NCBI RefSeq assembly: GCF_008271745.1
Contig: NZ_VKKZ01000024.1
Coordinates: forward strand, 1-64,000
Direction of reading: 5' to 3'
Length of the DNA: 64,000 nucleotides
Origin: Rufibacter glacialis
GTDB taxonomy: Bacteria > Bacteroidota > Bacteroidia > Cytophagales > Hymenobacteraceae
The notes under the pieces were generated by a model. It had not been told where the DNA came from, ran no database searches, and saw only the letters and a list, made by a program, of their open reading frames with translations. Of the stretch, positions 1 to 8,615 are shown one piece after another (positions within the stretch are counted from its first letter, which is position 1; every line of letters begins with the position of its first letter). Made by a program: the position numbers and the translations under genes.

Positions 1-1
1 G

Positions 2-187
2 AAAGGTCTCGCTGCAAAAGCTCCTGTAACTAATTCTACTGTCTTCCCAAATTCTCAGCCTAAAAACTATGCACAAGTTGTTATGTCGGAAACATTGGCC
101 CGGCCAATACAGGCACTACTGGATAAACGTGAACCTACGCTTATCTGCACTATGGCCGGAGGTAAACCTACGGTTTGCCTACCGTGA
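2..187 (+). CDS. Possible 3' end of a gene cut by the window edge
   Basis: An open frame runs in from the left edge (frame 2) for 61 codons and ends at TGA 185-187. The last residues read TMAGGKPTVCLP. I recognise no domain. The frame lacks a start because it is truncated, and its base composition is less GC-rich than the genes that follow. It could be the tail of a real gene or a chance open frame; only upstream sequence would tell. Confidence 0.3.
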   Translation, partial: KGLAAKAPVTNSTVFPNSQPKNYAQVVMSETLARPIQALLDKREPTLICTMAGGKPTVCLP

Positions 188-270
188 TTGACAGATAACC
201 GTAACTGGACTTCCGAATATACTATATAGAAATCATACTATAAAGCGATGCTTCCTTTCTCCTTTCAAAC

Positions 271-296
271 CCCTTTTCAGAAAGTAGCCCTAAAGC
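271..296. repeat. Dispersed quasi-palindromic repeat, family A
   Basis: The core CTTTTCAGAAAGTAGCCC followed by TAAAGC matches the family A right half (GAAAGTAGCCCTAAA). It lies 57 bp before the start chosen for the next gene. Confidence 0.6.
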
Positions 297-322
297 CAGG
301 CAGGGCCTGCAGGGGAAATCCG

Positions 323-330
323 TACCTTTG
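323..330 (+). promoter_or_regulatory. Putative Bacteroidota -7 element TACCTTTG
   Basis: TACCTTTG fits the TAnnTTTG -7 consensus and lies 23 bp upstream of the ATG at 353. No convincing -33 TTTG is seen at the right distance, so the call rests on the -7 box and its position. Confidence 0.45.
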
Positions 331-352
331 CGGAGTTTTGAGAAGTCAGCGT

Positions 353-871
353 ATGAGCGAGAACCTTTTTCCAGAGATGCAGCATTTGCCGGGGCTGCCC
401 TTAACCAAGACCACCCGCCTGGGGCAGGTGCAGTTCTTCCATTTCGGGAAGGCGCACATCATGAACGCAAGTGGCCTGGTCCTGGATGTGGGGGCCTGGA
501 CCCTGGAGGTAGCCTGCCATTGGCATCTGGAAGAGGCCGGAGCGGTTATTATCCGGTTTGAAGACGTGGAGATCCCTAAAGATGCGCAAGCGCTGGCAGA
601 CCCGGCCTTTGACCCGCAGGTACCCGGCAGCAACCTGCGGGACCGCAAACTGCAAGAACTGGTGCGGGGGCAGCAAGAGCCGATACGGGTTTGGCAAATA
701 ACCGCTTCGCCGGAGGGTGATCTGACCATTACCCTGGAAGGGAACCGGCTTCTCCATATCCAACCCAGCCAGGGCATATTAGAGGATACTGCCATTTTCT
801 GGCGCCTTTTCAGCAATCCCCAGCCTTCTGAGGCGGTTGGTTTCGGGCCCGATGGGGTGGAGCGGACCTAA
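353..871 (+). CDS. Hypothetical protein, 172 aa
   Basis: I do not recognise this family. The ATG at 353 (MSENLFPEM) is preferred over the upstream in-frame ATG at 248, because the extra 35 codons would run through a family A repeat and the putative -7 element at 323-330. There is no signal peptide or membrane segment, so it is probably cytosolic. The C-terminal half (WQITASPEGDLTITLEG, then LLHIQPSQ) looks like alternating beta strands, similar in feel to small DUF-type proteins of Bacteroidota. It stands alone, with spacers on both sides, and the following spacer holds another degenerate repeat near 892-920. Confidence 0.75.
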   Translation: MSENLFPEMQHLPGLPLTKTTRLGQVQFFHFGKAHIMNASGLVLDVGAWTLEVACHWHLEEAGAVIIRFEDVEIPKDAQALADPAFDPQVPGSNLRDRKLQELVRGQQEPIRVWQITASPEGDLTITLEGNRLLHIQPSQGILEDTAIFWRLFSNPQPSEAVGFGPDGVERT

Positions 872-1080
872 AACCCAGCGGCGCGTTTTGCGGTTCGTTT
901 TTTAAAAAAAGCCTAGAAAAGACCTTCTGCAGAAATGGGTTCTTGACAGGCTGCAACCCTCGTTCTACAGGAGGTAAGGCTGGCGGCTTTTTTATGGGTT
1001 CACCCTGCTGGTGGCATTGCACTTGGGTATGATTCAACTATATTGCTTCCTGAATATATAGTAAAGAGTCAACCAGGTTT

Positions 1081-2118
1081 ATGGGCAAGCACCTCCGGAA
1101 GTATCCCGTCTGCACCAATTGTGATTACACGTTTACCAAAGAGCAGCCAGATAATTTTTGTCCCCGGTGCGGGCAGGAGAACCATGACCTCAACGTCCCT
1201 TTCAAGCACGTGGCGCTGGAGGTGCTGGAAGGCACCATCCACTACGACACCAAGTTCTGGACCACCATCAAGTACCTGCTCTTCTACCCCGGTAAGCTCA
1301 CCAATGAGTTCCACCGGGGGCGGCGCATAGGTTATGTGCCGCCCATCAGGCTGTATGTATTCATCAATTTCGTGTTCTTCTTTCTGCTGTCCATGCGCGT
1401 GGGGCATGTGGAGAATGAGCAGCAGAACAGGAGCATTGCCGAGCAGGTGAAGTCTAAGAATGCTGCTGAGTTTTTAAATCAGGTAGAAGTTGCCAATGAC
1501 AGTGTCACGGCAGTTGTTGGGCAAAAGCAGCTGGCAGATTCTTTGGTCAAGGTTGGCAGAAGCGAAATGGTAAAGCAAAGCAAGACGTTAGAGAGTACTT
1601 TAGAGAAAATGGGCAGTGTCTCAGACTTCGCGCCGCAGGCTACCATTGACTCTTTGATCAGAGACGCTGACTTGTCCCCTAACTGGTATACCCAGTCTGC
1701 CATGCGCAAAGGTGTTCATTTAATTAAGCTTCCGCAGGAACAATTGATTACCAAGCTGCTTAAGTACTGGTCTGTGCTCATGTTCGTGCTCATGCCCATC
1801 TTCGCGCTCTTGCTCAAGCTGGTCTTCTTCAAGGCCCGGCGCTTTTACATAGAACACCTCATGTTCAGCATCCACCTGCACTGCTTTGTGTTTCTGCTGT
1901 TCATCATCTACATGCTCAGTCTGTACCTGTTCACCTCTTTTGATCTGTTCGCCTGGGTCAACCTGTTAGGTGCCCTTTACCTGTATCTAGGGCTTAAACG
2001 GGTGTTCCGGCGCAGTAGGCTGCGCACGCTGTTCAACATGGCCGCCGTGCTTTTCCTGTACTTTTTTGCCGGAATCATCACCTTGGGCCTAGGCTTGCTG
2101 GTAAGCGCGGTACTGTAA
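1081..2118 (+). CDS. DUF3667 family zinc-ribbon membrane protein
   Basis: This 345 aa protein carries an N-terminal zinc ribbon (C11-x2-C14, then C27-P-R-C30 in CPRCGQ) followed by a conserved soluble segment (HVALEVLEGTIHYDTKFWTT) and membrane helices. A first helix lies near residues 90-105 (LYVFINFVFFFLLSM), and a cluster of about four more fills residues 235-345. A charged loop of about 130 residues separates the two parts. The layout matches the DUF3667 family of Bacteroidota membrane proteins, whose function is unknown. The ATG at 1081 leaves a natural N-terminus just before the zinc ribbon. It appears to be a single-gene unit. Confidence 0.85.
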   Translation: MGKHLRKYPVCTNCDYTFTKEQPDNFCPRCGQENHDLNVPFKHVALEVLEGTIHYDTKFWTTIKYLLFYPGKLTNEFHRGRRIGYVPPIRLYVFINFVFFFLLSMRVGHVENEQQNRSIAEQVKSKNAAEFLNQVEVANDSVTAVVGQKQLADSLVKVGRSEMVKQSKTLESTLEKMGSVSDFAPQATIDSLIRDADLSPNWYTQSAMRKGVHLIKLPQEQLITKLLKYWSVLMFVLMPIFALLLKLVFFKARRFYIEHLMFSIHLHCFVFLLFIIYMLSLYLFTSFDLFAWVNLLGALYLYLGLKRVFRRSRLRTLFNMAAVLFLYFFAGIITLGLGLLVSAVL

Positions 2119-2205
2119 AGGCAGCGGGCAGGAGGGCGTGAAGCAACCTTTACCCCAAATCGGCATCTATGGAAGAAACAACCAGTTCATCAAATTCTTT
2201 ATCTT

Positions 2206-2913
2206 ATGGAAAAGACATTCTCGTTCCTCTTGTTGCTTCTTGCTTTGGTAGGTGTGGCCGCCCAGGCGCAAGCCCAGTCTGTAGAGGGCAACGGAAAAAT
2301 GACTACTCAAACCCGTTCTGTGGGTTCTTTTGACAAAGTGCGGGTTAGCGGCGGCTTTGAAGTGGAACTCACCCAAGGTGCCAAGGAAGGCCTTAAGCTG
2401 GAGGCCGAAGAAAACATCATGCCGCTGATTGAATCAACGGTGGAAAACGGCACGCTCGTTATCAAGACCAAACCCAACAGCATCCGGAATGCCAAACGCC
2501 TGAAAGCTTATATTACCGTGCGTGACCTGAAAGCCCTGGAGTTGGCGGGTGGCATCAAACTCACCTCTACCAATACCATCAACGGGTCTGCCTTAAAGCT
2601 GGACTTCGCCGGCGGCATAGACGTCACCCTGGCCCTGCAGGTGAAAAGCCTGGACGCTGACATGGCCGGCGGAACAAAAGTTACGCTCAGCGGCCGTGCC
2701 GAAACCGTGAAACTAGACTTGGCCGGCGCCACCGAACTGAAAGCCCTTGACCTGAAAACCGATTACCTGTCATTGGATGCCGCGGGCGCCAGCCGGGCAG
2801 AGGTAAACGTGGCGAAAGAGCTCAGCGTAGACGCCGCCGGAATTGCGCGCGTAGACTACAAAGGCTCGCCTAAAGTGAAGCACAGTGGCATGGGCAGAGT
2901 AAGGCCTATTTAG
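2206..2913 (+). CDS. Head-GIN domain (DUF2807) secreted protein
   Basis: This 235 aa protein begins with a signal peptide (about residues 1-24, ending AQAQAQ) and continues as a right-handed beta-solenoid-like domain. GSFDKVRVSGGFEVELTQG is the characteristic start of the head-GIN/DUF2807 domain, followed by repeated short strands with small and polar turns (LAGGIKLTS, FAGGIDVTL, MAGGTKVTL, LAGATELKA, AAGASRAEV). The protein is expected in the periplasm or at the outer membrane, and its biochemical role is not known. A strong terminator follows at 2941-2980, so it closes its transcript. Confidence 0.9.
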   Translation: MEKTFSFLLLLLALVGVAAQAQAQSVEGNGKMTTQTRSVGSFDKVRVSGGFEVELTQGAKEGLKLEAEENIMPLIESTVENGTLVIKTKPNSIRNAKRLKAYITVRDLKALELAGGIKLTSTNTINGSALKLDFAGGIDVTLALQVKSLDADMAGGTKVTLSGRAETVKLDLAGATELKALDLKTDYLSLDAAGASRAEVNVAKELSVDAAGIARVDYKGSPKVKHSGMGRVRPI

Positions 2914-2940
2914 GTTCCTCTGAATACTCTTATCCAAAGG

Positions 2941-2980
2941 AATGCCCCGGCTGCGCAAGTGGCCGGGGCATTCCTTTTTT
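2941..2980 (+). terminator. Rho-independent terminator after the DUF2807 gene
   Basis: AATGCCCCGG pairs with CCGGGGCATT around a 12-base loop and is followed by CCTTTTTT. Confidence 0.85.
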
Positions 2981-3415
2981 CTGCCTAATAGCACCAGAAG
3001 CCTGGCACTTGGAGTTATTCTAATATAGATTTAGTTCAATATTAGGAAAGCGGTAAAAGAGCCAAGGATCTACCTAGATAAAGGGCGGCCGCTTTGGTAT
3101 TTTTCAACCTTTTTACAAAAAACAGGAGCTAAATCAGCCTTTCACTTACGTGGATGAGTGGGTTCTTAACTATCAACAAGGAAGTAGCTTATATGGCAAA
3201 TTGAAAATGGAAATCGATTCATTCTTGCCAAAGTATTACTAATAGCGCCTTGGCGGCTTCTCAGAAGAACGGACGGTAGTGTAAGGGCTTTTCTCTGCTT
3301 TTGCTATTATTCAAATATAGCAAAACCTATTTGACATAATGTGCCGTAGGTACAACTTCAAATCCCATTACACACAACCAACTAACACATGTAAAACTTT
3401 TACCCTCTTTCCTTT
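2981..3415. other. Spacer with a degenerate repeat and a possible gene remnant
   Basis: The spacer contains a weak family A-like repeat at 3105-3135 (CTTTTTACAAAAAACAGG then AGCTAAAT). It also holds an open stretch, 3141-3242, reading FTYVDEWVLNYQQG and ending SFLPKYY before TAA. The stretch has protein-like composition but no start, and may be the 3' end of a decayed gene. No complete gene is seen. Confidence 0.4.
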
Positions 3416-6160
3416 ATGAGAAGAATTCTAGTAGTAGTGGCTTTCTGCCTCGCAACAGCAAGCCAAGCCTTTGCCCAGGCCTTTGTAGACCCTAAACTCA
3501 AGGCCGCCCTCGCTAACAGCCTCCTGCCCGTACAAGTAGTTGTTACCTTCAAAGGTGACGCAGCGCCCACGCTGTTGGATGTCGCCTCCCTCACCCGGGT
3601 AGGTATTGCCCAGGGACTTACCTTGCGCGCCCTCCCCATTGCTGGAGTAATCGCAACTGCCCCCCAGGTAGACGCGCTGGCCAAAGACGCCAGAGTGGTG
3701 TCTCTGTACCTGAATGAATCCTTGCGCCATGAGAATGATGGTGCTACGGCCCTTACCGGGGTAGACAAACTGCGCAACGAGCCTGGCTTTACCACTAAGA
3801 ATGGAGGTTTCCCCGTTTCTGGCAGAGGTATAGGCGTTTTAGTGAATGACAGTGGCGTAGATGGTACTCACCCAGATCTGCAGTTCGGTAAAAACCTGAA
3901 GCAAAACGTAACGGCTGCCACCAACCTGAGATCAGTGAATGGCATTCTGCCTTACACCCCTGTTGAAAACGTTCCTAACACAGATGCTACCGGCGGTCAT
4001 GGTACCCACGTGGCAGGTATTGTAGGTGGTACTGGCCAGGCCTCTAGCGGTAAGTACACCGGGGTGGCACCAGGCGCTGATCTGGTAGGGTATGGCTCCG
4101 GCGCAGCCCTTTTGCTGTTAGACGTGCTGTCTGGCTTTGACTACGCCATCATCAACCAGGCCCAATATAACATCAGAGTGATCACCAACTCCTTCGGGAC
4201 CACCAGTGACACCGGTACAGACGTAGACCCGGCTGATCCTATCACCATGGCCACCAAACGCTGCGTAGACCGCAACATCGTAGTGGTGTTCTCTGCGGGT
4301 AACTCTGGTCCTGGCTCAGGAACCATTACCGGCAAATACAAAAAAGCCCCCTGGATCATTGCCGTAGCCGCCGGAGATAAGTCTGGCCGCCTGGCAAGCT
4401 TCTCTTCCAGAGGAATCCAGGGCAGAGGCGGTTCTTTCACCTTAGATGGCGTGAACTACTCGTGGCAAGACCGTCCTACGGTTACTTCTCCTGGGGTAGA
4501 CATCATCTCCGCCAAAGTGACTGAGCCCTTAACGGCTTTGTCTCTTCAGCAAGATGCCGCTGCCATGGAGCCGGCGCATGTTCCTTTCTATACGCATAAA
4601 AGCGGTACGTCTATGGCGGCCCCGCACGTGGCGGGTATTGTCGCCTTGATTCTGGATGCCAACCCTTCCTTGTCCGTTGCTCAGGTGAAAGAGATCTTGC
4701 AGCAAACAGCCACCAACATCCCTAACCGCGCTTCCTGGGAAGTAGGGGCCGGATACGTGAACGCGTATGCAGCGGTAGACAGAGCGTTCAGAGCCGCTGC
4801 TCCCTATGGTTCTACGCTTAACCTCACCAGAAACTTCAACAGCAATGTGAATGCGAACAGTGAGTCTGAAAACTTTACCATCAACTACAACCCGGCTACT
4901 ACTGCCACCAACCGGTACAACTTTACTGTGGCGGCTGGTACCACGGCCTTAGAGGCCAAGATCAAAGCGACCGGGATAGAAGGTGAAACCGGTAACCCGG
5001 TTAGATTGACCCTTATCTCGCCTAGTGGTGTGAGAACCAGTGCCGGTATTCCGGTAACGTTCTCTTTGAGCTATGACCGGGGCGTGGCAGTGGCTTCTCC
5101 TGAAGCCGGCACCTGGACCGCGGAAATCTCTGGTTTGAACGGAGTCGCTTTTCCTGAAAGCATCAAGGGCGTAGTAAACAAGATGACGGCGGCCGGCACT
5201 ACCGGTCTGGCAGATATTGCCGGTCATCCGGCTGAGGCGTCTATCAAAATGGCCATCAGTGCCCGGCTAGCCGATGGTTTACCAGGTGGCACCTACAGCC
5301 CGGATGAACTCCTGAAACGTATTGACCTGGCCGACTACCTCATGATGGGCGAAGGCATCCGGCAGTTCTTGCCCGTAGATGGTTCCTTCACCCTCACAGA
5401 CGTGAAAGACAGAAAGCTGCTGGCCGAGTCTATCGTGGCCAAGGGTGGTGCCCTGCGGGACAGAGCGCATGCTTTCAACGGCATCATGCTGCCGGTAGCT
5501 CCTGGCAAATTCTCCCCGTCTGGCAAAGTAAACCGGGCCGAGTTGTCTTACTCGTTGGTACAAGCCTTGGGCCTGCAGAAATTCGCCCTGGAGCGCAATG
5601 GGAAAGCTCCTACGGTCACCGTAGATGGCGTGACGTATCCCATTGAAGATGCGGCCTCTATTCCTGCTGGTCTGGAAGGGTACGTGAGCGTGGCGCTGGA
5701 ACTGAACCTGATCAACGCCTACTACTCGGTAACCCAAGGGCCTTATGACCTGAAGCCTACCCTGCACGCCAGCTTCAAGCCGCTGCAAGACCTGACTAGA
5801 GGCGACTTTGCCGTCATCATCACCAGAACCCACGCCCAGTGGAACGCCGCAACGCAGCCAATTGCCGCAACAAGTACTTCAACGGCTGTGGCCGCGTCTG
5901 CAAACGACCGCGTGTACTCGTACCCGAACCCCTTCACGGGCAGAACCACCATCAGCTACGCCGTAGCGCAGGAAGGACCGGTTCAGATCCATGTGTATGA
6001 CATGATGGGCAACAAAGTACAGACCCTGGTAGCAGAGCGCAAAGCTCCCGGAAACCATTCAGTGGTGTTAGACGCCGCTCACCTGCCTAACGGAACCTAC
6101 CTGTATAAAGTAGAAACCGGAAACAAGGTGTACACTAACCGGGTAGTGCTGGCTAAATAG
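3416..6160 (+). CDS. Secreted subtilisin-like serine peptidase (S8) with T9SS sorting domain
   Basis: This 914 aa protein starts with a signal peptide (residues 1-21, ATASQAFAQA). The S8 catalytic domain follows, with Asp145 (NDSGVDGTHPD), His195 (GGHGTHVAG), oxyanion Asn296 (SAGNSGPG) and Ser399 (SGTSMAAPHVAG), so it should be an active endopeptidase. A beta-rich P-domain-like region follows (about 470-590). Residues 610-830 hold segments spaced like SLH-type modules (ADGLPGGTYSPDELLKRIDL). The last 80 residues (YSYPNPFTGRTTISY to NRVVLAK) are a type A sorting domain used by the type IX secretion system for surface export. It is a single-gene unit with its own terminator. The SLH-like assignment is weaker than the rest. 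Confidence 0.93.
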   Translation: MRRILVVVAFCLATASQAFAQAFVDPKLKAALANSLLPVQVVVTFKGDAAPTLLDVASLTRVGIAQGLTLRALPIAGVIATAPQVDALAKDARVVSLYLNESLRHENDGATALTGVDKLRNEPGFTTKNGGFPVSGRGIGVLVNDSGVDGTHPDLQFGKNLKQNVTAATNLRSVNGILPYTPVENVPNTDATGGHGTHVAGIVGGTGQASSGKYTGVAPGADLVGYGSGAALLLLDVLSGFDYAIINQAQYNIRVITNSFGTTSDTGTDVDPADPITMATKRCVDRNIVVVFSAGNSGPGSGTITGKYKKAPWIIAVAAGDKSGRLASFSSRGIQGRGGSFTLDGVNYSWQDRPTVTSPGVDIISAKVTEPLTALSLQQDAAAMEPAHVPFYTHKSGTSMAAPHVAGIVALILDANPSLSVAQVKEILQQTATNIPNRASWEVGAGYVNAYAAVDRAFRAAAPYGSTLNLTRNFNSNVNANSESENFTINYNPATTATNRYNFTVAAGTTALEAKIKATGIEGETGNPVRLTLISPSGVRTSAGIPVTFSLSYDRGVAVASPEAGTWTAEISGLNGVAFPESIKGVVNKMTAAGTTGLADIAGHPAEASIKMAISARLADGLPGGTYSPDELLKRIDLADYLMMGEGIRQFLPVDGSFTLTDVKDRKLLAESIVAKGGALRDRAHAFNGIMLPVAPGKFSPSGKVNRAELSYSLVQALGLQKFALERNGKAPTVTVDGVTYPIEDAASIPAGLEGYVSVALELNLINAYYSVTQGPYDLKPTLHASFKPLQDLTRGDFAVIITRTHAQWNAATQPIAATSTSTAVAASANDRVYSYPNPFTGRTTISYAVAQEGPVQIHVYDMMGNKVQTLVAERKAPGNHSVVLDAAHLPNGTYLYKVETGNKVYTNRVVLAK

Positions 6161-6195
6161 AAAGTAAGCACCTGATTTTAGTTTGCGCTCAACAA

Positions 6196-6232
6196 AAAGG
6201 CCGTCTCTTCAGACGGCCTTTTTTATTTACCG
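6196..6232 (+). terminator. Rho-independent terminator after the subtilase gene
   Basis: AAGGCCGTCT pairs with AGACGGCCTT around a CTTC tetraloop and is followed by TTTTATTT. Confidence 0.9.
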
Positions 6233-6423
6233 GAAAAATATCTTCTAGGTCAGAAAGGAAAGAGGGTCAGGGGCATGAAGGGAGTCTGTTTAGGCTCTGA
6301 ATTCTCAAAACAAGCCCTGAAACAGGAAACACCTCCTGGCCAATTCTTAGGTTGAAAGACTATTTCTACGGGAAATTCTTGCATTCCTGCTGAACAAAAA
6401 GTAAACTTAATGGGGCAAATTCC

Positions 6424-8106
6424 TTGCTCCTGAACCCTTCGCTTACCAAACAAAACAAACCCTTGAAAAGACGTGACTTTATTGGATTGACCGCTATGGG
6501 TGTGGGGGGGCTGCTGCTCTCCAACGTGCCTACCTTTGGTCATGAGATTGATCCGGCCCGTGCCCTGGAAACCGTGGACGTGGCCCTCAAAAAACGCCTG
6601 GCAGACGTGGCCCTCAACGCGGCCAAAAGCAAAGGCGCCACCTATACTGACGTACGCATAGGCCGTTACCTGGCTCAGAACCTGTTCACCCGTGAAAAGC
6701 AGGTGCAGGGCATCAGCACCACCGAGAGTTACGGCGTGGGCGTGCGTGTGATCGCCAACGGCACCTGGGGCTTTGCTGCCACCTCAGACGTGAGTGACAA
6801 AGGCATTGCCAAAGCCGCTGAGCAGGCCGTGGCCATTGCCAAAGCCAACTCCAAGCTGCAGAAAGAGCCGGTGCAACTGGCCCCGCAGCAAGGGTACGGG
6901 GAGGTTTCCTGGAAAACACCCATTAAACAGAACGCCTTCGCGGTGCCGGTCTCTGAGAAAGCCGACCTGCTTTTGGCGGCCAACGCCGCTGCTCTGGCGG
7001 GTGGCGCCAATTTCGTGAACTCGGCGCTGTTCCAGATCAACGAGCAGAAATACTTCGCCTCTACAGACGGTTCGTACATTGACCAGGACATTCACCGTAT
7101 CTGGCCCAATTTCACGGTGACGGCGGTAGACAAGGCCTCTGGCAAGTTCAAAACCCGCGATGCCCTGAGTGCGCCTATGGGCATGGGCTTTGAGTACCTC
7201 ACGGTGAAAGCGCCTACCAAAAAAGGCCCGGAAGGCACCGGCCTCATTGGCTATGACAAGTACTATGACATCGTTGCCGATGCCGGTCTGGCTGCCAAGC
7301 AGGCCAAAGAGAAACTGACGGCCAAGTCAGTCATGGCCGGTAAATATGATCTGGTGCTGGACCCCAACCACCTGGGCCTCACCATCCACGAAAGCGTGGG
7401 TCACCCATTGGAACTGGACCGCGTGCTGGGCTACGAGGCCAACTACGCCGGTACCTCCTTTGCCACCCTGGACAAGTGGAAAACCAAGAACTTCCCGTAC
7501 GGCAGCAAATTGGTGAACATCTTCGCCGACAAAGTACAGGAAGGATCGCTGGGCGCCGTGGGCTATGACGATGAAGGCGTGAAAACTAAGAAGTGGGACT
7601 TAATCAAAGACGGAACGCTGGTGAACTACCAGGCCACCCGTGATCAGGTCCACATCATTGGCGAGAAAGAATCGCACGGCTGCTCTTACGCCGATAACTG
7701 GAGCTCGGTGCAGTTCCAGCGCATGCCTAACGTCTCTTTAGCCGCCGGTAAACAGAAACTGAGCGTGGACGAGATGATCAAAGATGTGAAACGCGGCATC
7801 TACATTGCCGGGCGCGGGTCTTACTCCATTGACCAGCAGCGCTACAACTTCCAGTTTGGCGGGCAGCTCTTCTACGAGATCAAAGACGGCAAGATTGTGG
7901 GGCCTTTAGAGGACGTGGCTTACCAGAGCAATACCCAGGAATTCTGGAACTCCTGCGCCGCCATCTGCGACGAGAGTGACTACCGCATGTTCGGGTCGTT
8001 CTTTGACGGCAAGGGCCAGCCCAGCCAGGTCAGCGCCGTCTCGCACGGCTCCGCCCACACCCGCTTTAATGGGGTGAACGTGATCAACACGGGGCGGAAA
8101 ATCTAA
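6424..8106 (+). CDS. tldD: TldD-type metallopeptidase (TldD/PmbA family)
   Basis: This is the zinc-binding subunit type of the TldD/PmbA family, whose heterodimer digests unfolded or leader peptides. The HExxxH metal motif is at His322-Glu323-His327 (HESVGHPLELDRVLG), followed by the conserved YAGTSFA. The N-terminus carries a twin-arginine-like signal (LKRRDFIGLTAMGVGG), suggesting export. The start is uncertain: no ATG is available, TTG at 6424 gives 560 aa, and TTG at 6463 would give a canonical MKRRDFIG start. The partner subunit lies at 8616-9932, and a four-helix-bundle gene sits between the two. Confidence 0.9.
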   Translation: MLLNPSLTKQNKPLKRRDFIGLTAMGVGGLLLSNVPTFGHEIDPARALETVDVALKKRLADVALNAAKSKGATYTDVRIGRYLAQNLFTREKQVQGISTTESYGVGVRVIANGTWGFAATSDVSDKGIAKAAEQAVAIAKANSKLQKEPVQLAPQQGYGEVSWKTPIKQNAFAVPVSEKADLLLAANAAALAGGANFVNSALFQINEQKYFASTDGSYIDQDIHRIWPNFTVTAVDKASGKFKTRDALSAPMGMGFEYLTVKAPTKKGPEGTGLIGYDKYYDIVADAGLAAKQAKEKLTAKSVMAGKYDLVLDPNHLGLTIHESVGHPLELDRVLGYEANYAGTSFATLDKWKTKNFPYGSKLVNIFADKVQEGSLGAVGYDDEGVKTKKWDLIKDGTLVNYQATRDQVHIIGEKESHGCSYADNWSSVQFQRMPNVSLAAGKQKLSVDEMIKDVKRGIYIAGRGSYSIDQQRYNFQFGGQLFYEIKDGKIVGPLEDVAYQSNTQEFWNSCAAICDESDYRMFGSFFDGKGQPSQVSAVSHGSAHTRFNGVNVINTGRKI

Positions 8107-8114
8107 GATTTTCC

Positions 8115-8149
8115 AGTCCTGAGTTCTGAGTCTAGAGTCCTGAGTCTGA
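8115..8149. repeat. Heptamer-type array left of the four-helix-bundle gene
   Basis: Imperfect iterations of AGTCCTG / AGTTCTG / AGTCTAG occur 9 bp after the tldD stop. The array is inversely related to the array at 8543-8573. Confidence 0.7.
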
Positions 8150-8167
8150 AATAGAAAGTGTAATCCT

Positions 8168-8575
8168 ATGGCGGAGAGTATCATTGCAGTTAAGTCTTAC
8201 AGTTTCGCTTTGCGGATGATTAAATTATATAAGCATCTGCAGAAAGAGCAGCGGGAGTTTTATGTCTTGACCAAGCAGGTCTTGCGCAGTGGAACTTCCA
8301 TTGGAGCAAATGTAGAGGAGGCGTTGGGTAGTCCATCCGGTGCTGATTTCAGAAATAAACTTACTGTAGCTCTAAAGGAGGCAAGAGAAACCAGCTACTG
8401 GTTAAGACTTTTGAAAGACTCTGAAATTATTTCTTTGACTTCTTTCAACAGCATTCATGCAGAATGTCAGGAACTCATCAAAATCCTGAAAAGCATCATT
8501 CTGACCTCTAAAAAGAACGACAAGAAAGGTCTAACCCCTTCCACTCAGGACTCAGAACTCAAGACTCAGGACTAA
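8168..8575 (+). CDS. Four-helix-bundle protein (23S rRNA intervening-sequence protein family)
   Basis: This 135 aa protein has the features of the S23/IVP-like four-helix-bundle family: long amphipathic helices with FYVLTKQVLRSGTSIGANVEEA in helix 2 and ALKEARETSYWLRLL in helix 3. Members were first seen inside rRNA intervening sequences, but most are free-standing and of unknown function. The last 11 codons (STQDSELKTQD) are encoded by the right-hand heptamer array, so the tail appears acquired from the repeat. The gene separates the TldD and PmbA subunits, which would normally be expected close together, so I infer a later insertion. Confidence 0.88.
   Translation: MAESIIAVKSYSFALRMIKLYKHLQKEQREFYVLTKQVLRSGTSIGANVEEALGSPSGADFRNKLTVALKEARETSYWLRLLKDSEIISLTSFNSIHAECQELIKILKSIILTSKKNDKKGLTPSTQDSELKTQD
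8543..8573. repeat. Heptamer-type array right of the four-helix-bundle gene
   Basis: ACTCAGGACTCAGAACTCAA continues with GACTCAGGACT. It is close to the reverse complement of the array at 8115-8149, and it overlaps the 3' end of the reading frame. Confidence 0.7.
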
Positions 8576-8615
8576 AACAAATAGTTTCCATCAACATCAG
8601 ACGTTATTCAATCAA

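Noticed and set aside
8115-8573. CRISPR-like array suspicion for the heptamer iterations
   Set aside because: Units are about 7 bp with no spacers of constant length, and no cas genes are in the window.
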